Source: Haloarcula limicola (GTDB taxonomy: Archaea > Halobacteriota > Halobacteria > Halobacteriales > Haloarculaceae). Taken from it: a stretch of DNA of 64,000 nt. The DNA lies in the NCBI RefSeq assembly GCF_010119205.1, contig NZ_WRXM01000006.1:33873-97872 (forward strand). Direction: 5' to 3'. The first letter of the stretch is position 1. Every line of letters begins with the position of its first letter. The position numbers were made by a program, and so were the translations under genes. The notes under the pieces were generated by a model. The model searched no databases, had not been told where the DNA came from, and worked only from the letters and a program-made list of their open reading frames with translations. This document shows positions 16,876 to 26,510 of this stretch, piece after piece.

Positions 16876-17722
16876 GGCACGGTCTATAGTAGAATCTGAA
16901 AGTCTTTGCAGGGCCTCTTGGCATACAGGGCCGCTACACGTTAGTTTTCAGGCTCACGCTGGGCGCTGTGAGTAGACACTTCTGGAGATTACTATAGTTG
17001 AGGAGTTTAGAGAGCAGGTCGTAGCGAGAAGTGCTCATGCAACTCGCAGACCTGCTCAAGGAGACATTAGATGTGGACAGCCAAGACATTTGGGAGAATG
17101 AGCGCACCCCGACACTCGTCCGGCGATTTGGGGTGCATCTCCACACGGCGGGGCTGTCGATCAGGGAGACGGTCGCAATCTTAGATATCTTGGGTTTCCA
17201 ACGTTCTCACGGCGCAGTTTGGCAGTGGGTTCATCGGCTGGCCGACAGCGAGACGGACCCGCCGACGACGAAGCCGTCGCGGGTCGCGGTCGACGAGACC
17301 GCTGTCCAGATTGACACCGACTGGTATTGGCTGTATGCGGCGGTCGATCTCGATTCGTTGTACCTGCTAGACATCGACGTTTTCAGCCGCCACGGCACCA
17401 ATCCGGCGGCGGCATTTCTGCATCGGCTCACCGAGAAGTACAATGTCTCCGAGACAGACTTCTTGGTTGATGGCTATGGCTATCGGACTGCCCTCTCACG
17501 ATTAGAGTTGAGCGGTCAGGTCGAATACAGCGACCGAAACCACATCGAAAAGTGGTTTCACACCCTCAAACAGCGAACTGACCGCTTTCATACGTGTTGG
17601 GTGGACAGTCGGCCGGCCGTCACCGAGTGGTGTCAGCAGTTCAAACGCTATTACAACCAGCAACGGCCTGATCAAGCGCTCAATGGCAAAACGCCGGCGG
17701 AGGTGCTGAACTAGACAGTGCC
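16876..17722 (+). mobile_element. IS6-family insertion sequence, about 847 bp, intact
   Basis: The left end GGCACGGTCTATAG and the reverse complement of the right end GGCACTGTCTAGTT form imperfect terminal inverted repeats. The bases just outside, GAAAGTAC at 16868-16875 and at 17723-17730, are an identical 8-bp target duplication, the size expected for IS6. One transposase gene fills the element. An intact target duplication means it arrived here by transposition and has not since been rearranged. It sits 3 bp beyond the stop codon of the GNAT gene at 17734. Confidence 0.85.
17037..17714 (+). CDS. IS6-family DDE transposase
   Basis: About 225 residues from ATG 17037 (MQLADLLKETLDVDSQD). An N-terminal HTH-like segment (GLSIRETVAILDILGFQRSH) is followed by VAVDETAVQIDTDWYWLYAAVD (first D of the DDE triad), LVDGYGYRTAL (second D) and SDRNHIEKWFHTLKQRTDRF (E). 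The length and the Y-W-L-Y-A-A-V-D motif fit haloarchaeal IS6-type transposases. No frameshift is visible, so the element may be active. Confidence 0.92.
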   Translation: MQLADLLKETLDVDSQDIWENERTPTLVRRFGVHLHTAGLSIRETVAILDILGFQRSHGAVWQWVHRLADSETDPPTTKPSRVAVDETAVQIDTDWYWLYAAVDLDSLYLLDIDVFSRHGTNPAAAFLHRLTEKYNVSETDFLVDGYGYRTALSRLELSGQVEYSDRNHIEKWFHTLKQRTDRFHTCWVDSRPAVTEWCQQFKRYYNQQRPDQALNGKTPAEVLN

Positions 17723-17733
17723 GAAAGTACCAT

Positions 17734-18234
17734 TCAATCACGCAATTGGTAGATCCACTTACGACGAATAAAATCATCAACTGAGGAACGTCCATCGCGT
17801 GACTGCCAACTATCTCCTTGAGCTTTTTCTTCTCGAACCAATTTGAAACCCGCTGCTGAATAAATTGTTCCCTTGTTACCTGCAACTCCAGCATGAGCGG
17901 AGATTCGTTGATACCCCTCTAAGAACGCCCACTTTCGGGCCCGAGCAATAAGCCAAGAACCCGTATTTGGTGGTCTTTCAGGTTTCGAGCCATACCGCGT
18001 AATCGAGAGTTCTTCATCTTCATCAACCATTCGAGCCACAGGACGGCCAAGAACGCAGACAGCAATTAGATTAGATTTATAACGAGCACCGAAAGCAGCC
18101 TTCCAGCCCGGGATGCCCCCTAATTTGTGGTTCACCTCCTCTGATTCGAGAAATTCGTTAATCTCGTTTCGACTTCGCTCTCTGGTTAGTTTGAGATCCG
18201 ATACAGAACCAGGTACTGTTATTAGATTTCCCAT
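17734..18234 (-). CDS. GNAT-like protein of the XF1762/Mom-related type, 166 aa
   Basis: Start ATG 18234 (MGNLITVPGSVSDLKLTRER). Middle: VNHKLGGIPGWKAAFGARY, LIAVCVLGRPVARMVD, LSITRYGSKPERPPNTGSW, then GYQRISAHAGVAGNKGTIYSAAGFK, ending RRKWIYQL. The chain H-x(3)-GxP...A-x-GRPV-x-R...E-x-TR...N..S-W/L...G-Y-x-R...AAGF follows the XF1762 acetyltransferase-like family, related to phage Mom, which modifies adenine in DNA. Function here is unknown; a DNA-modification or antirestriction role is possible. It lies between an IS element and the nuclease end of the defence operon. Confidence 0.65.
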   Translation of the reverse strand: MGNLITVPGSVSDLKLTRERSRNEINEFLESEEVNHKLGGIPGWKAAFGARYKSNLIAVCVLGRPVARMVDEDEELSITRYGSKPERPPNTGSWLIARARKWAFLEGYQRISAHAGVAGNKGTIYSAAGFKLVREEKAQGDSWQSRDGRSSVDDFIRRKWIYQLRD

Positions 18235-18390
18235 CGTTTGCCTGAGGCAATTTGCGCCTCACCGAATCAGGCGCACAAAAAACCAGAACGGAACCACTAA
18301 CAGGAATCTCTACACCTGGTGTCATGTGATTGAAATAGACTTTTTCGATATTGGATGAGGTGCAAGATGAGCTAACTCGCACTTCACTAC

Positions 18391-19254
18391 TTACTTTGGT
18401 TCCGGGTCTTCACCTACGACGGTTTGTCCATCTGTACACCGGTGAAGGTACGAACAATGGCTACATTTCTGGACGGCTGGATCTGTCTCGTAGAATTCTA
18501 TATCCCCTTGGCTGGTCCAGAAGGCCCTATTATTCGTAATTCGCTCTTGTACCCGTCTGATGTCTTCTGTGGTCGGCACCATTCGATCGAATTCCCCACT
18601 TCCTGTATGTGCTAATTGGACCCGAATCCGACTGAGTTCGGGTTCATACGCTTCGTGAGCATAGAGCGCATATGCTTGCATCTGTATCGTCGGGTTACTG
18701 AACCGGTCATACGCACCTGTCTTCCAGTCAGTGACGACAAAGTCCCCCTTTGGGCTCCGCGTACAGAGATCTGGTTGGACGGTAACGGGCTCTTCGGCAA
18801 TATTGAACGTCTGGCGCGTTTCGTGGGCGATGTAACGGTGGTCCTCAAAATGGGGCCAAATCACCCGGAAGAACCGCCTGATGTGGTTACGGGCTGTACG
18901 AACTAATGACCGCGTGAAGGAATCGCTATCAAAGGTTTCTATATCCGTATCATTAATCCGATCTGCGATCGTCTCAGCATTCGCTTCGGTATACCTCTCA
19001 AGTTCATCTTTCGCATAATCAGTTGCAGTCTGGAGATGGATGTTCTCACTGCGAGCCCACCGTGCAACTTGCCCCGCGAGAGATTTGTGTACGACTGTTC
19101 CCAGGTAGGCTCCGGGTGACGGTGTATACTCACTATAGTCACCAGTAGACTCGGTCTGTTGGTACCGATAAAAGAACCGCCGTGGACACTCTTCAAACAC
19201 CCGCGCTGCCGACGCCGACCAGTTTACGTGTGCAAACTGTTCTGAGTCATTCAT
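18391..19254 (-). CDS. RecB/Cas4-like PD-(D/E)XK nuclease with probable Fe-S cysteines, 287 aa
   Basis: I choose ATG 19254 (MNDSEQFAHVNWSASAARVF), four bases after the helicase stop. Motifs: ECPRRFFYRYQ at about residue 22, a TVVHKSLAG segment with the first conserved histidine, then VQPDLCTRSPKGDFVVTDWKTG (D...D-x-K catalytic core, near 175-195), IQMQAYALYA (motif with catalytic Q), and CSHCSYLHRC near 265. One Cys early and three late is the Cas4/AddB pattern for a 4Fe-4S cluster. Known family role: ssDNA end processing, often with a helicase. It is the last gene of the leftward operon, behind the DUF1998 helicase, so the two probably act together. Confidence 0.85.
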   Translation of the reverse strand: MNDSEQFAHVNWSASAARVFEECPRRFFYRYQQTESTGDYSEYTPSPGAYLGTVVHKSLAGQVARWARSENIHLQTATDYAKDELERYTEANAETIADRINDTDIETFDSDSFTRSLVRTARNHIRRFFRVIWPHFEDHRYIAHETRQTFNIAEEPVTVQPDLCTRSPKGDFVVTDWKTGAYDRFSNPTIQMQAYALYAHEAYEPELSRIRVQLAHTGSGEFDRMVPTTEDIRRVQERITNNRAFWTSQGDIEFYETDPAVQKCSHCSYLHRCTDGQTVVGEDPEPK

Positions 19255-19258
19255 TCCG

Positions 19259-22200
19259 CTATTGGAGTTGATCGACGATTGAGTGAGCCACCTCTGGCAA
19301 CCGTTGGGACAATTCGTAGTCTGAGTAGTCTTCGTCATACGTCGCCGACGTCGAGGCACGTGAACGCCGCAGACTTGAACGAACACCGAACGTCATTGTC
19401 GCCCCGTCAATCTCGATTTCCCATTTATCATCGTCAATCGCCCCGAGTGCAACATCTTCTTCCTTCAATTTCAAGGTACGTTCGAGCTGCTTTATCAGGC
19501 TTTGTGTCTTTTCAGGACGAAGTGTTGGTGGAATCCCCGTCTGTGCGTAATCGAGCAGGGCCAGGCCCTCGTGGCGATTCAACGAATCGTGGAGATGGCG
19601 GTTCTGATACCGGCGCAAGCAGTTGTGACATGCCGTATCGCATGAGCAACTCTCGAGGATTGAACGGGCTTCTGCACATACGGCGTGGAATTCTTCCCAG
19701 ACGCGCGATGAGAAGCCAGCACCGCCAGCGGTTGTGTCGAAGAGGAAGACCTCGATAACGCCCCGTGCGTCGATGTCGGCGTGCTCTGCCGAACGAGTAC
19801 GGAATCCACCTTCGAGTTCGTCATCTTCGATACCCAGCGCACGAGATGCACCCATGACTAATGCTTCAGCTAACGACTGCCCTGGTGTCTCGAACCATGC
19901 TTCGGAGGGAACGAACTCCATCTCATCACCTAACGGGATTTGGAGGACAGTCAAATCACTAGGGAAGCGGTGGCTGAAACTCGTCGTGACTGTTGAGCCG
20001 GTACACTGATCATCCCAGTCATATTCCTCAACAAATCGGAGATCCTGGGGGTATGGACGGGCGTGTGGGTTCGGGAGCGGGCCTTCGCGGCTAACGGCCC
20101 CACAATCGGTGCAGACCTCGAATCCATCCTCATCAGCCCCAAAGTTGGCCACAAGAAGCTGTTCGTCATTCATCTTCCCCACTATCGAATGGCCAATGGA
20201 TTTCTCCTCTGCCATCTCGCTAGCGTTCTCACTCTCGTGAGAAGTCGACGTCAGCGGGTATTTAGGCTGTGTCGCGTAGGCTCGGTTCTCGTTGTAGTCC
20301 GATCCTTTCTCAGCTGCACCTGTCTCATCGACTTTCGGTGCAAATGCCTCCGGGGTGTACATTTGAAGGGAACTGACGGTCGCTCCCTCACAGACAGGAC
20401 ACTCTATATCCCTGGCTGCCAGACTCTCATTATGCTCGTCAAAGACTGTCTTACAGACGTCACACCAGTTCAACCAATCGAGGTCTCCCCAGTCTTCGCC
20501 AGCTAGTCGGTTCTTGGGGTTTTCTGGGAATTTGACATAGATACCGTAGGACTCATAGGTCTTCTTGTCAACGACGATTTCTCGGCCTGGAACGTACGTT
20601 GAGAGAGCCTGTTTCAGATCCCGAGACATCTGGTACTTGTTCTTCGGCTGTGACGACCCGGGCTCATTTTCGCGCACGACGAAATCGGCCACATCAGTCG
20701 GGAACGAGAACGTCGGAAGTAGGGCTGCATCGAGAAGGACGGAAAGTAAATCGTCGTCTTCCGTGGATTGCTCTTCCCATTCTGTCTTGGCTTGTAGCTC
20801 CTGGAGTTCGCTTAGGAACTCTGTAGCGGCGTCGCGGACTAATGCGACCTCCCAGTCGGATGAATGTCCCTCTCCTAGTGCATCCGGAAGGAGGGCCCCC
20901 AATTGCTCGAGCGTCGACGATGAATCGGCGAAGATCTCTTCGTCCAGCCAGTCTTCGAACGCGGCGAGGGTTTGATCCCCGTCTCCTTCAAAGAACTCGG
21001 CTGTACCTTTGAGCGAGCGGAATACGGCGGCTTCCGTCTCGACGGCTGATGGATCGAAGAACCGAGCAAGCAGCGAGGCGTTGATGTGCCGTCGGGCAAT
21101 CTTTTCGTTGCCGGCGTAAATGATCGGTGCGTTCCCCTCGCTCGTAATCATCTCCTCAGGATTCTCGAAGTAGTGTGACTCGTGAGGGGAGTTGTCCGCG
21201 AAGGTGACGATCGTCGAGAGTCCGGCTCCGCGACGTCCTGCCCGACCAGCACGTTGCTCATAATTCTCTGGTCCTGGCGGGACCGTCCGCATGGCCACGC
21301 CAGTGAGGCTCCCAATGTCAATCCCGACTTCCATAGTAGTCGTACAGCTTAACACATCGATCGGCTGATCGGTCTCGGAGTCCCCGACGAGGATGTCCTG
21401 GAAGAGGAGTTCATACTCTTCGGAGCGTGCGAATGCCTCAGAGTTGTCCTTTGCACTCAGTTGCGCAGAGTGCTCTTCTGAACGCAGCGTGAGCGGATCC
21501 CGTTCGCCATGGAGCACTTCGCGTGGCGGGTTCCGAAGGAAGTTCTTCCGTGCCTGGAGATGGATGTCATCGTCACTAACCTGACTCAGAGTTCCGCGAC
21601 ATCCATCGTAGGGACATGAATCATTGAGTGACACTACCGAGAACCGGCGACATCCTTCGCACCGGTACCAATCGTCGTCGAGTCGAAGATCGATTGTCGT
21701 TGCTTTTGGATTGACGAAGTAATTACCGTGGGAGGCCCCAAACAACACAGGCTCTGTCGTCATCAACGCCCGTCTCAGACTATTCCATGCCTCTTCCGGC
21801 ACTTCGTCGTCGAGTGATTCTACAATATATTCAGGGATTATTTCACTGTGGAGGAGCCCTGTATCGTCCGGGTCAATCCAATTTTGGTAGGGATAGGAGT
21901 TCGAACGCCGTCTGGCTTCAATGCTTGAATCAAATGCCCGTTCCTCACAGGCATGACGAAGCGCCTCAATGAGGATGCTCTTGAGTTGGTCTGTCTCAAT
22001 TTCAGGGACGGCTTCATCGATTCTCTCAAACACCTCCTCGGACGGCGCAATGTACCCGACGAGAGCACCGGTGATGGAGTACTGTTCATCGCCCAACGAT
22101 CGGAGGAGAAGTTCCTCATACTGGCGGGGACGCTCCGACAATGCATTGCGTGCGGCTGGCACCTCCGGAATATCATCGATGGACTCAAGGTAGTACTCAT

Positions 22201-24682
22201 CGACAATGTCGGACAGGTTCCCACGAATATCCTCGAAGTGGGAGCGTGAGCCCTTATACACGACGCCCGACTGATTCGTGTATTGGTCGCTGTCGTCGAA
22301 GAATACGATGTTGTTTTTCTCACAGTAGATTGCGAACTCGGCGAACAACCGGTCCATCATGATTTCACCGTCCGCGGATCCAATAATGTCGGTTAGGACC
22401 TCGCGGAACGAGTCGGATTCAACGTTCGATTGGAGATCGCGAGCTAAGCGGGCCGCCTTCTGTCGACCGTCAGAGAAGCACAATACCTTGCGCCCCTCGT
22501 TGGGGAACTCCTCTTTATCTGGATCGGTCGGCTGGATACCGAACATCGAGCGGACGCTATGCGCGAATGGCTCCTCACCTTTGGTGACCAGATCTTCGAC
22601 CTTCGTGTCGCCATTTGGACGGCGTCGCTCTTTGATCCCGCACGCCGGACATTGAGTCCAACTCCACGCATCGTCCTCGTCCGGCGGCTCTTCAGTCGGG
22701 ACCTGAACCTCGATATGAGTGGTCGACCCTTCGTCGTCCACGTGCCGATCATCAACAAGATGGCCGGAGACAATCGAGAGGTTTCGTGAGGTCGTCGTCT
22801 CAGCGAGCGAACGGCCGTGTTCGTGGTCTGGATTGGGGTCATCCCGAGGTTCTTCAACTAAGAGATGAAGTTCGTCCAAGTCCTCGCTGCTCTCAGGGTC
22901 TGACCACAGGAACGTCGGCCCGCGGTCGTCGTCAGAGCGTCGATACGCGCGCAGATATGCTGCTCCACAGGTGCGGTGGCTAATCAGTTCGAAGACGCGA
23001 CTGCCACAGGACTCACAGGTCGTGTGCGGATTACTGTAGATGCGCCCGAGGAGGTTCTCCCCCTCTGTAACCCGGCGGCCGCTGCATTCAGGATTGACAC
23101 ACGCATACTGGGCAGGGAGCCCTTTGAGGAACATATGCAGGCGCGTCGGAAGCAACGCCTGGTCCTCTCCCTGGCGGGCCTCGGTACAAAGATACAGAAG
23201 ATTGCCTGTCGCCTCAAGAGCCAACTCCTGATCGATATCCTCGAACAACTCTTCGGCAAGCGCCGATAGGCGTAGTGGCTCTTCACGAAGGTATTCGTGT
23301 GCTAACCTGAAGAGTGGGTCATCGACTAACTGGTCAGCAAGGTACGAACGGACCGATTCTACGTCATCACTTTCAAGAGGATCCCAGCCTCGTTCGCTCG
23401 CTACGTTGCGAATCTTCGATGAATCATCGAGTTGGTAGCCAACCCGCTCTAGGAGTTGCGCCGTGCGTTTCTCGCTCGGTTCTCCACCTTCGTACTCCAC
23501 CTGCTCACCGGTGATTACTGAGAAATCGTCCGGATTTTCGGTTGTGAGCTGGGCCGCAAAGTCTGGGGCTGCTTCCTCTACGTTTTCGCCCATCGTCGCA
23601 CTCGTGAGGATGAAGCGCACACGTTCGCGAGATATCCCGAGCTTCTGAAGCAAGCGGCTCAACAGGAGCGCCACCTCTGCTCCTTGGGCGCCTCGGTAGA
23701 GGTGTGCTTCGTCGAGGACGATATTCAACTCGTTCTCTTCATCCTCTGCCAGCCATTCTCGGGTATCCTCAAAGAGGGGTTGTTCGATCGGCCGGAGTAG
23801 CATGTACTCCAGCATCGAGTAGTTCGTAATCAGGAGATCAGGCGTCCCGCCATGGGGGTTGCTTCCATCGCGGGTGTGCATCTCCTGACGCGTAAATAGT
23901 TCGGTATCGCCAGGTTGGGTACGGAAATGTGTCTCCTTCTTCTTGTCCTTATTCCGGAACCCTTTGAGGTCCTTGGCTGGAATGCGGCCTTTCTCTGCGA
24001 GTTGTTCATAGAGGTCCGGCTGTTCTTCCTTTAGGTCGAGATACCGGTTGATAATCGGTTTGACTAGATTATCGTTCTTGCTGGTATCATACTTCCCGTG
24101 ATAGGGTGTACGACTCGTGTACATCCCGAATTGTACCCGCCGACCCATATAGTCCTCAAGTGTATCTGCTCCGTCCTCATCACCGAAAAGCAGGCGCATC
24201 CGCGAGAGTTGATCCGCGACGAGGGCGTTCATTGGATAGAGAACTAATGTCCGTATCCCACGTTGGTCGGCTGTCTCTCCTCGTGCTGCCTCCTGGGCGA
24301 GCTGACCTAGAATTGAGTAAAGGAATATCTCTGTTTTCCCGGATCCTGTTCCGGTGGATACGATGAGATCGTCCTCGTCGTTGAAGAACGATTGGAGAGC
24401 GTCGGCCTGGTGTTTGTACGGCGGATCGAAGATGTCGAGTTCGTCGCTTTCGAGCTCTTTCAGCAAATCGACGACTTCGCTTGGCAAGCCCAACTCTCTG
24501 AGGGAATCCCCCGAAACATAGGTCGGTGTGGCCTCGACCCACGGTTCGGTGGCCGTCTCTCCCTCGTCCATCAGGGCACGACGTTCCTTGAGAAGCCGTG
24601 GGTGATGGAGGTGGTAACGTGATTCGATGTACTGTTGAAGGTCGTTCTCGAGCTCTTCCGAGACTTCTTTGATTGATTTCAT
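19259..24682 (-). CDS. DruE-like superfamily 2 helicase with DUF1998, 1807 aa
   Basis: Start ATG 24682. The DEAD/DEAH core has STGTGSGKTEIF (Walker A near 111-117), LNIVLDEAHLYRG (DEAH), FILTSAT (motif III) and, after a long insertion, SCTTTMEVGIDIG and YEQRAGRAGRRG (motif VI). Many zinc pairs follow: CVNPECSG, CESCG, CPACG, CEGCRRF, CPYDGC, CDVCK, CPVCEG, CTDCG. The C-terminus has CSCDTACHNCLRRYQNR, the DUF1998 signature. Large DUF1998 helicases are the core of Druantia (DruE), DISARM (DrmA) and Dpd-type systems; length and the DruA-like gene across the divergent promoter fit DruE best. It sits between the TRAM-repeat gene and the nuclease, with gaps of 1-4 bp. Confidence 0.85.
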   Translation of the reverse strand: MKSIKEVSEELENDLQQYIESRYHLHHPRLLKERRALMDEGETATEPWVEATPTYVSGDSLRELGLPSEVVDLLKELESDELDIFDPPYKHQADALQSFFNDEDDLIVSTGTGSGKTEIFLYSILGQLAQEAARGETADQRGIRTLVLYPMNALVADQLSRMRLLFGDEDGADTLEDYMGRRVQFGMYTSRTPYHGKYDTSKNDNLVKPIINRYLDLKEEQPDLYEQLAEKGRIPAKDLKGFRNKDKKKETHFRTQPGDTELFTRQEMHTRDGSNPHGGTPDLLITNYSMLEYMLLRPIEQPLFEDTREWLAEDEENELNIVLDEAHLYRGAQGAEVALLLSRLLQKLGISRERVRFILTSATMGENVEEAAPDFAAQLTTENPDDFSVITGEQVEYEGGEPSEKRTAQLLERVGYQLDDSSKIRNVASERGWDPLESDDVESVRSYLADQLVDDPLFRLAHEYLREEPLRLSALAEELFEDIDQELALEATGNLLYLCTEARQGEDQALLPTRLHMFLKGLPAQYACVNPECSGRRVTEGENLLGRIYSNPHTTCESCGSRVFELISHRTCGAAYLRAYRRSDDDRGPTFLWSDPESSEDLDELHLLVEEPRDDPNPDHEHGRSLAETTTSRNLSIVSGHLVDDRHVDDEGSTTHIEVQVPTEEPPDEDDAWSWTQCPACGIKERRRPNGDTKVEDLVTKGEEPFAHSVRSMFGIQPTDPDKEEFPNEGRKVLCFSDGRQKAARLARDLQSNVESDSFREVLTDIIGSADGEIMMDRLFAEFAIYCEKNNIVFFDDSDQYTNQSGVVYKGSRSHFEDIRGNLSDIVDEYYLESIDDIPEVPAARNALSERPRQYEELLLRSLGDEQYSITGALVGYIAPSEEVFERIDEAVPEIETDQLKSILIEALRHACEERAFDSSIEARRRSNSYPYQNWIDPDDTGLLHSEIIPEYIVESLDDEVPEEAWNSLRRALMTTEPVLFGASHGNYFVNPKATTIDLRLDDDWYRCEGCRRFSVVSLNDSCPYDGCRGTLSQVSDDDIHLQARKNFLRNPPREVLHGERDPLTLRSEEHSAQLSAKDNSEAFARSEEYELLFQDILVGDSETDQPIDVLSCTTTMEVGIDIGSLTGVAMRTVPPGPENYEQRAGRAGRRGAGLSTIVTFADNSPHESHYFENPEEMITSEGNAPIIYAGNEKIARRHINASLLARFFDPSAVETEAAVFRSLKGTAEFFEGDGDQTLAAFEDWLDEEIFADSSSTLEQLGALLPDALGEGHSSDWEVALVRDAATEFLSELQELQAKTEWEEQSTEDDDLLSVLLDAALLPTFSFPTDVADFVVRENEPGSSQPKNKYQMSRDLKQALSTYVPGREIVVDKKTYESYGIYVKFPENPKNRLAGEDWGDLDWLNWCDVCKTVFDEHNESLAARDIECPVCEGATVSSLQMYTPEAFAPKVDETGAAEKGSDYNENRAYATQPKYPLTSTSHESENASEMAEEKSIGHSIVGKMNDEQLLVANFGADEDGFEVCTDCGAVSREGPLPNPHARPYPQDLRFVEEYDWDDQCTGSTVTTSFSHRFPSDLTVLQIPLGDEMEFVPSEAWFETPGQSLAEALVMGASRALGIEDDELEGGFRTRSAEHADIDARGVIEVFLFDTTAGGAGFSSRVWEEFHAVCAEARSILESCSCDTACHNCLRRYQNRHLHDSLNRHEGLALLDYAQTGIPPTLRPEKTQSLIKQLERTLKLKEEDVALGAIDDDKWEIEIDGATMTFGVRSSLRRSRASTSATYDEDYSDYELSQRLPEVAHSIVDQLQ

Positions 24683-24683
24683 G

Positions 24684-26510
24684 TTATGTATTATCGATGA
24701 TGGTCACGGGCAGTTCGTCGAAGACCTCTCGCACTGAATCAGCATCGGTGTCCGAAATTCGCCATTGAAGTTGATACGACGATGTTTCAACCCACTCTGC
24801 TCCGACTGCGTACAGCCAACGCATCTGTGCCCGCGGTGGTGCAAAGTCACAACTCAATAAGACCTCCTCGTCATATGCGGTGAGTTCAACTGTCTGTGGG
24901 TCTTTAGCCATTGAGTCAAGGATTAGGCACACATGCTTGCGGTATTTCGGCGAAACAGTGACGGCCCTTGTTTTGCCGTCGCCCGATTGAACCTTTAACT
25001 GGTAGGTATCGGCGCCGTATTCGACTGGAACTCGCCACAAACTGATCGCAGTTCCGTCTGCCTCTTCAATGACGAGCGGTTCACCGTCTACGGTAAATCC
25101 ATAGTACTGTCCAGTGTATGGTGCCCAACCTTCCTCCGGTTCCCACGACTCCTGCGGTCGCTGTTCGATGTACTCACGTAGTGTAGCTGGCGTCGTCATC
25201 GGCGCTTCGTCCAGACCTATGTATTCGTCTTTAGATTGAATGGGGATTTCTCTCGAACGCAATTCTGCTTCACTGGTGTCAGTAAGAATCCGCGTCAACC
25301 CCCGAAATTCGATATCAAGACCGGACTCTATGAATGGACGACTTGGGTCCCCTGAAACGAGCACGGCCTCAGATTCGGAGATCATTACAACCCGCGTCGG
25401 TGCTGGAGCATAGTACCCTTGTGAGAGTTGTATCACATCACCGAGGAACGTGATTGTGGGGCCGGTACGCTCTGTTAATGCTGCCCGGAACCACCCGACA
25501 TCATTGGATACTTCGTCGGCACCAGCGACTGGCTGTCCGAGAACAGACGCCAGCTTATGGACAACCCAGTGACGAATTGCGGTGATGTGTGCTTGTGGAT
25601 ACTGTTGGCCGCCCGATTCAGCTTTCTCAGCAAGACCGAATCGGATTGCCTCACCGACTATGGCGTCTCGGATACCAATCTCGGTCGATGGCAGTTGGTC
25701 GCCACTCACGCCAGTAAACCGCGTAGCAAATGCACGAAACGGTTCTTGGCCGAATCCCGCTTGCTGAAGTTGCTGCATCCGAGTATCGTGCCTGGGGTCT
25801 TCGATATCACCAACCGAATCATAGACCTTTGTCACTTTGCCAACTCCGCGGTCTCGGTGAAATCTAATGAGTTCTCCTTCGATTTTTTGTCCGATTCGGG
25901 CCTTGCCTCCAGAGAAGTGGACAGGCAACCCGTCCACATACGCGATGAGATTACTGCCATCGGTGTCATCTATCGTTGCCGTGAATGACTCGCCCTTTTT
26001 GATAGGGAGTTTGTCCCAGCGCTCACGGAGAATATTGAAGCGAATCCTGTAGCGTTTCCCACGTGCTCTTGTGTTCAGAATCTCTGCAGATCCCGGTTCG
26101 CGTCCGACAACGTGTACTAAGTCGCCCTCGTCTGTTTGTACTGGTCCGAGTTCGATGACTTCACCTCCGGCAACTGCGAGTCCGAGGCCGTACTCGTCGA
26201 TCTTATCCACCTCTATGTAGGTTTGTTCTCCCTCTTGTGGCGGTTGGTCAGGAAGAAGGCCGCTTACATGGCGTCGAATGTGATCTTTGTAATCGTCCGC
26301 GAGAACTTTCTCGGTCAGACAAAGTGCGAAATGTATCGATGTTCCAGCGACTGAATCTGCCCCGAGATATCGCAATCGAACCGAACGACCGGGTTCGCAT
26401 GTGACTGGGCCGATATTAATCCCTTCCCCATCGTATTTGACGGTGCAAGTTCTCCGTTTCGTAATCTTGTCTACTTCCGCTGTAAACTCGTCACCGGGTT
26501 CCAGATTCAT
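24684..26510 (-). CDS. TRAM/OB-repeat protein in the defence operon, 608 aa
   Basis: Start ATG 26510, overlapping the upstream TGA as ATGA. The N-terminal 240 residues contain at least three beta-rich repeats of TRAM/OB type: LEPGDEFTAEVDKITKRR, then YIEVDKIDEYGLGLAVAGG, then IKKGESFTATIDDTDGSNLI, each with E/T-x-x-V-D/T, a glycine turn and a G-x-x-V/I end. The remaining 370 residues are alpha/beta without a motif I know. TRAM domains bind RNA or DNA, so nucleic-acid recognition within the complex is a reasonable guess. I know of no described defence system with this gene. Confidence 0.6.
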   Translation of the reverse strand: MNLEPGDEFTAEVDKITKRRTCTVKYDGEGINIGPVTCEPGRSVRLRYLGADSVAGTSIHFALCLTEKVLADDYKDHIRRHVSGLLPDQPPQEGEQTYIEVDKIDEYGLGLAVAGGEVIELGPVQTDEGDLVHVVGREPGSAEILNTRARGKRYRIRFNILRERWDKLPIKKGESFTATIDDTDGSNLIAYVDGLPVHFSGGKARIGQKIEGELIRFHRDRGVGKVTKVYDSVGDIEDPRHDTRMQQLQQAGFGQEPFRAFATRFTGVSGDQLPSTEIGIRDAIVGEAIRFGLAEKAESGGQQYPQAHITAIRHWVVHKLASVLGQPVAGADEVSNDVGWFRAALTERTGPTITFLGDVIQLSQGYYAPAPTRVVMISESEAVLVSGDPSRPFIESGLDIEFRGLTRILTDTSEAELRSREIPIQSKDEYIGLDEAPMTTPATLREYIEQRPQESWEPEEGWAPYTGQYYGFTVDGEPLVIEEADGTAISLWRVPVEYGADTYQLKVQSGDGKTRAVTVSPKYRKHVCLILDSMAKDPQTVELTAYDEEVLLSCDFAPPRAQMRWLYAVGAEWVETSSYQLQWRISDTDADSVREVFDELPVTIIDNT

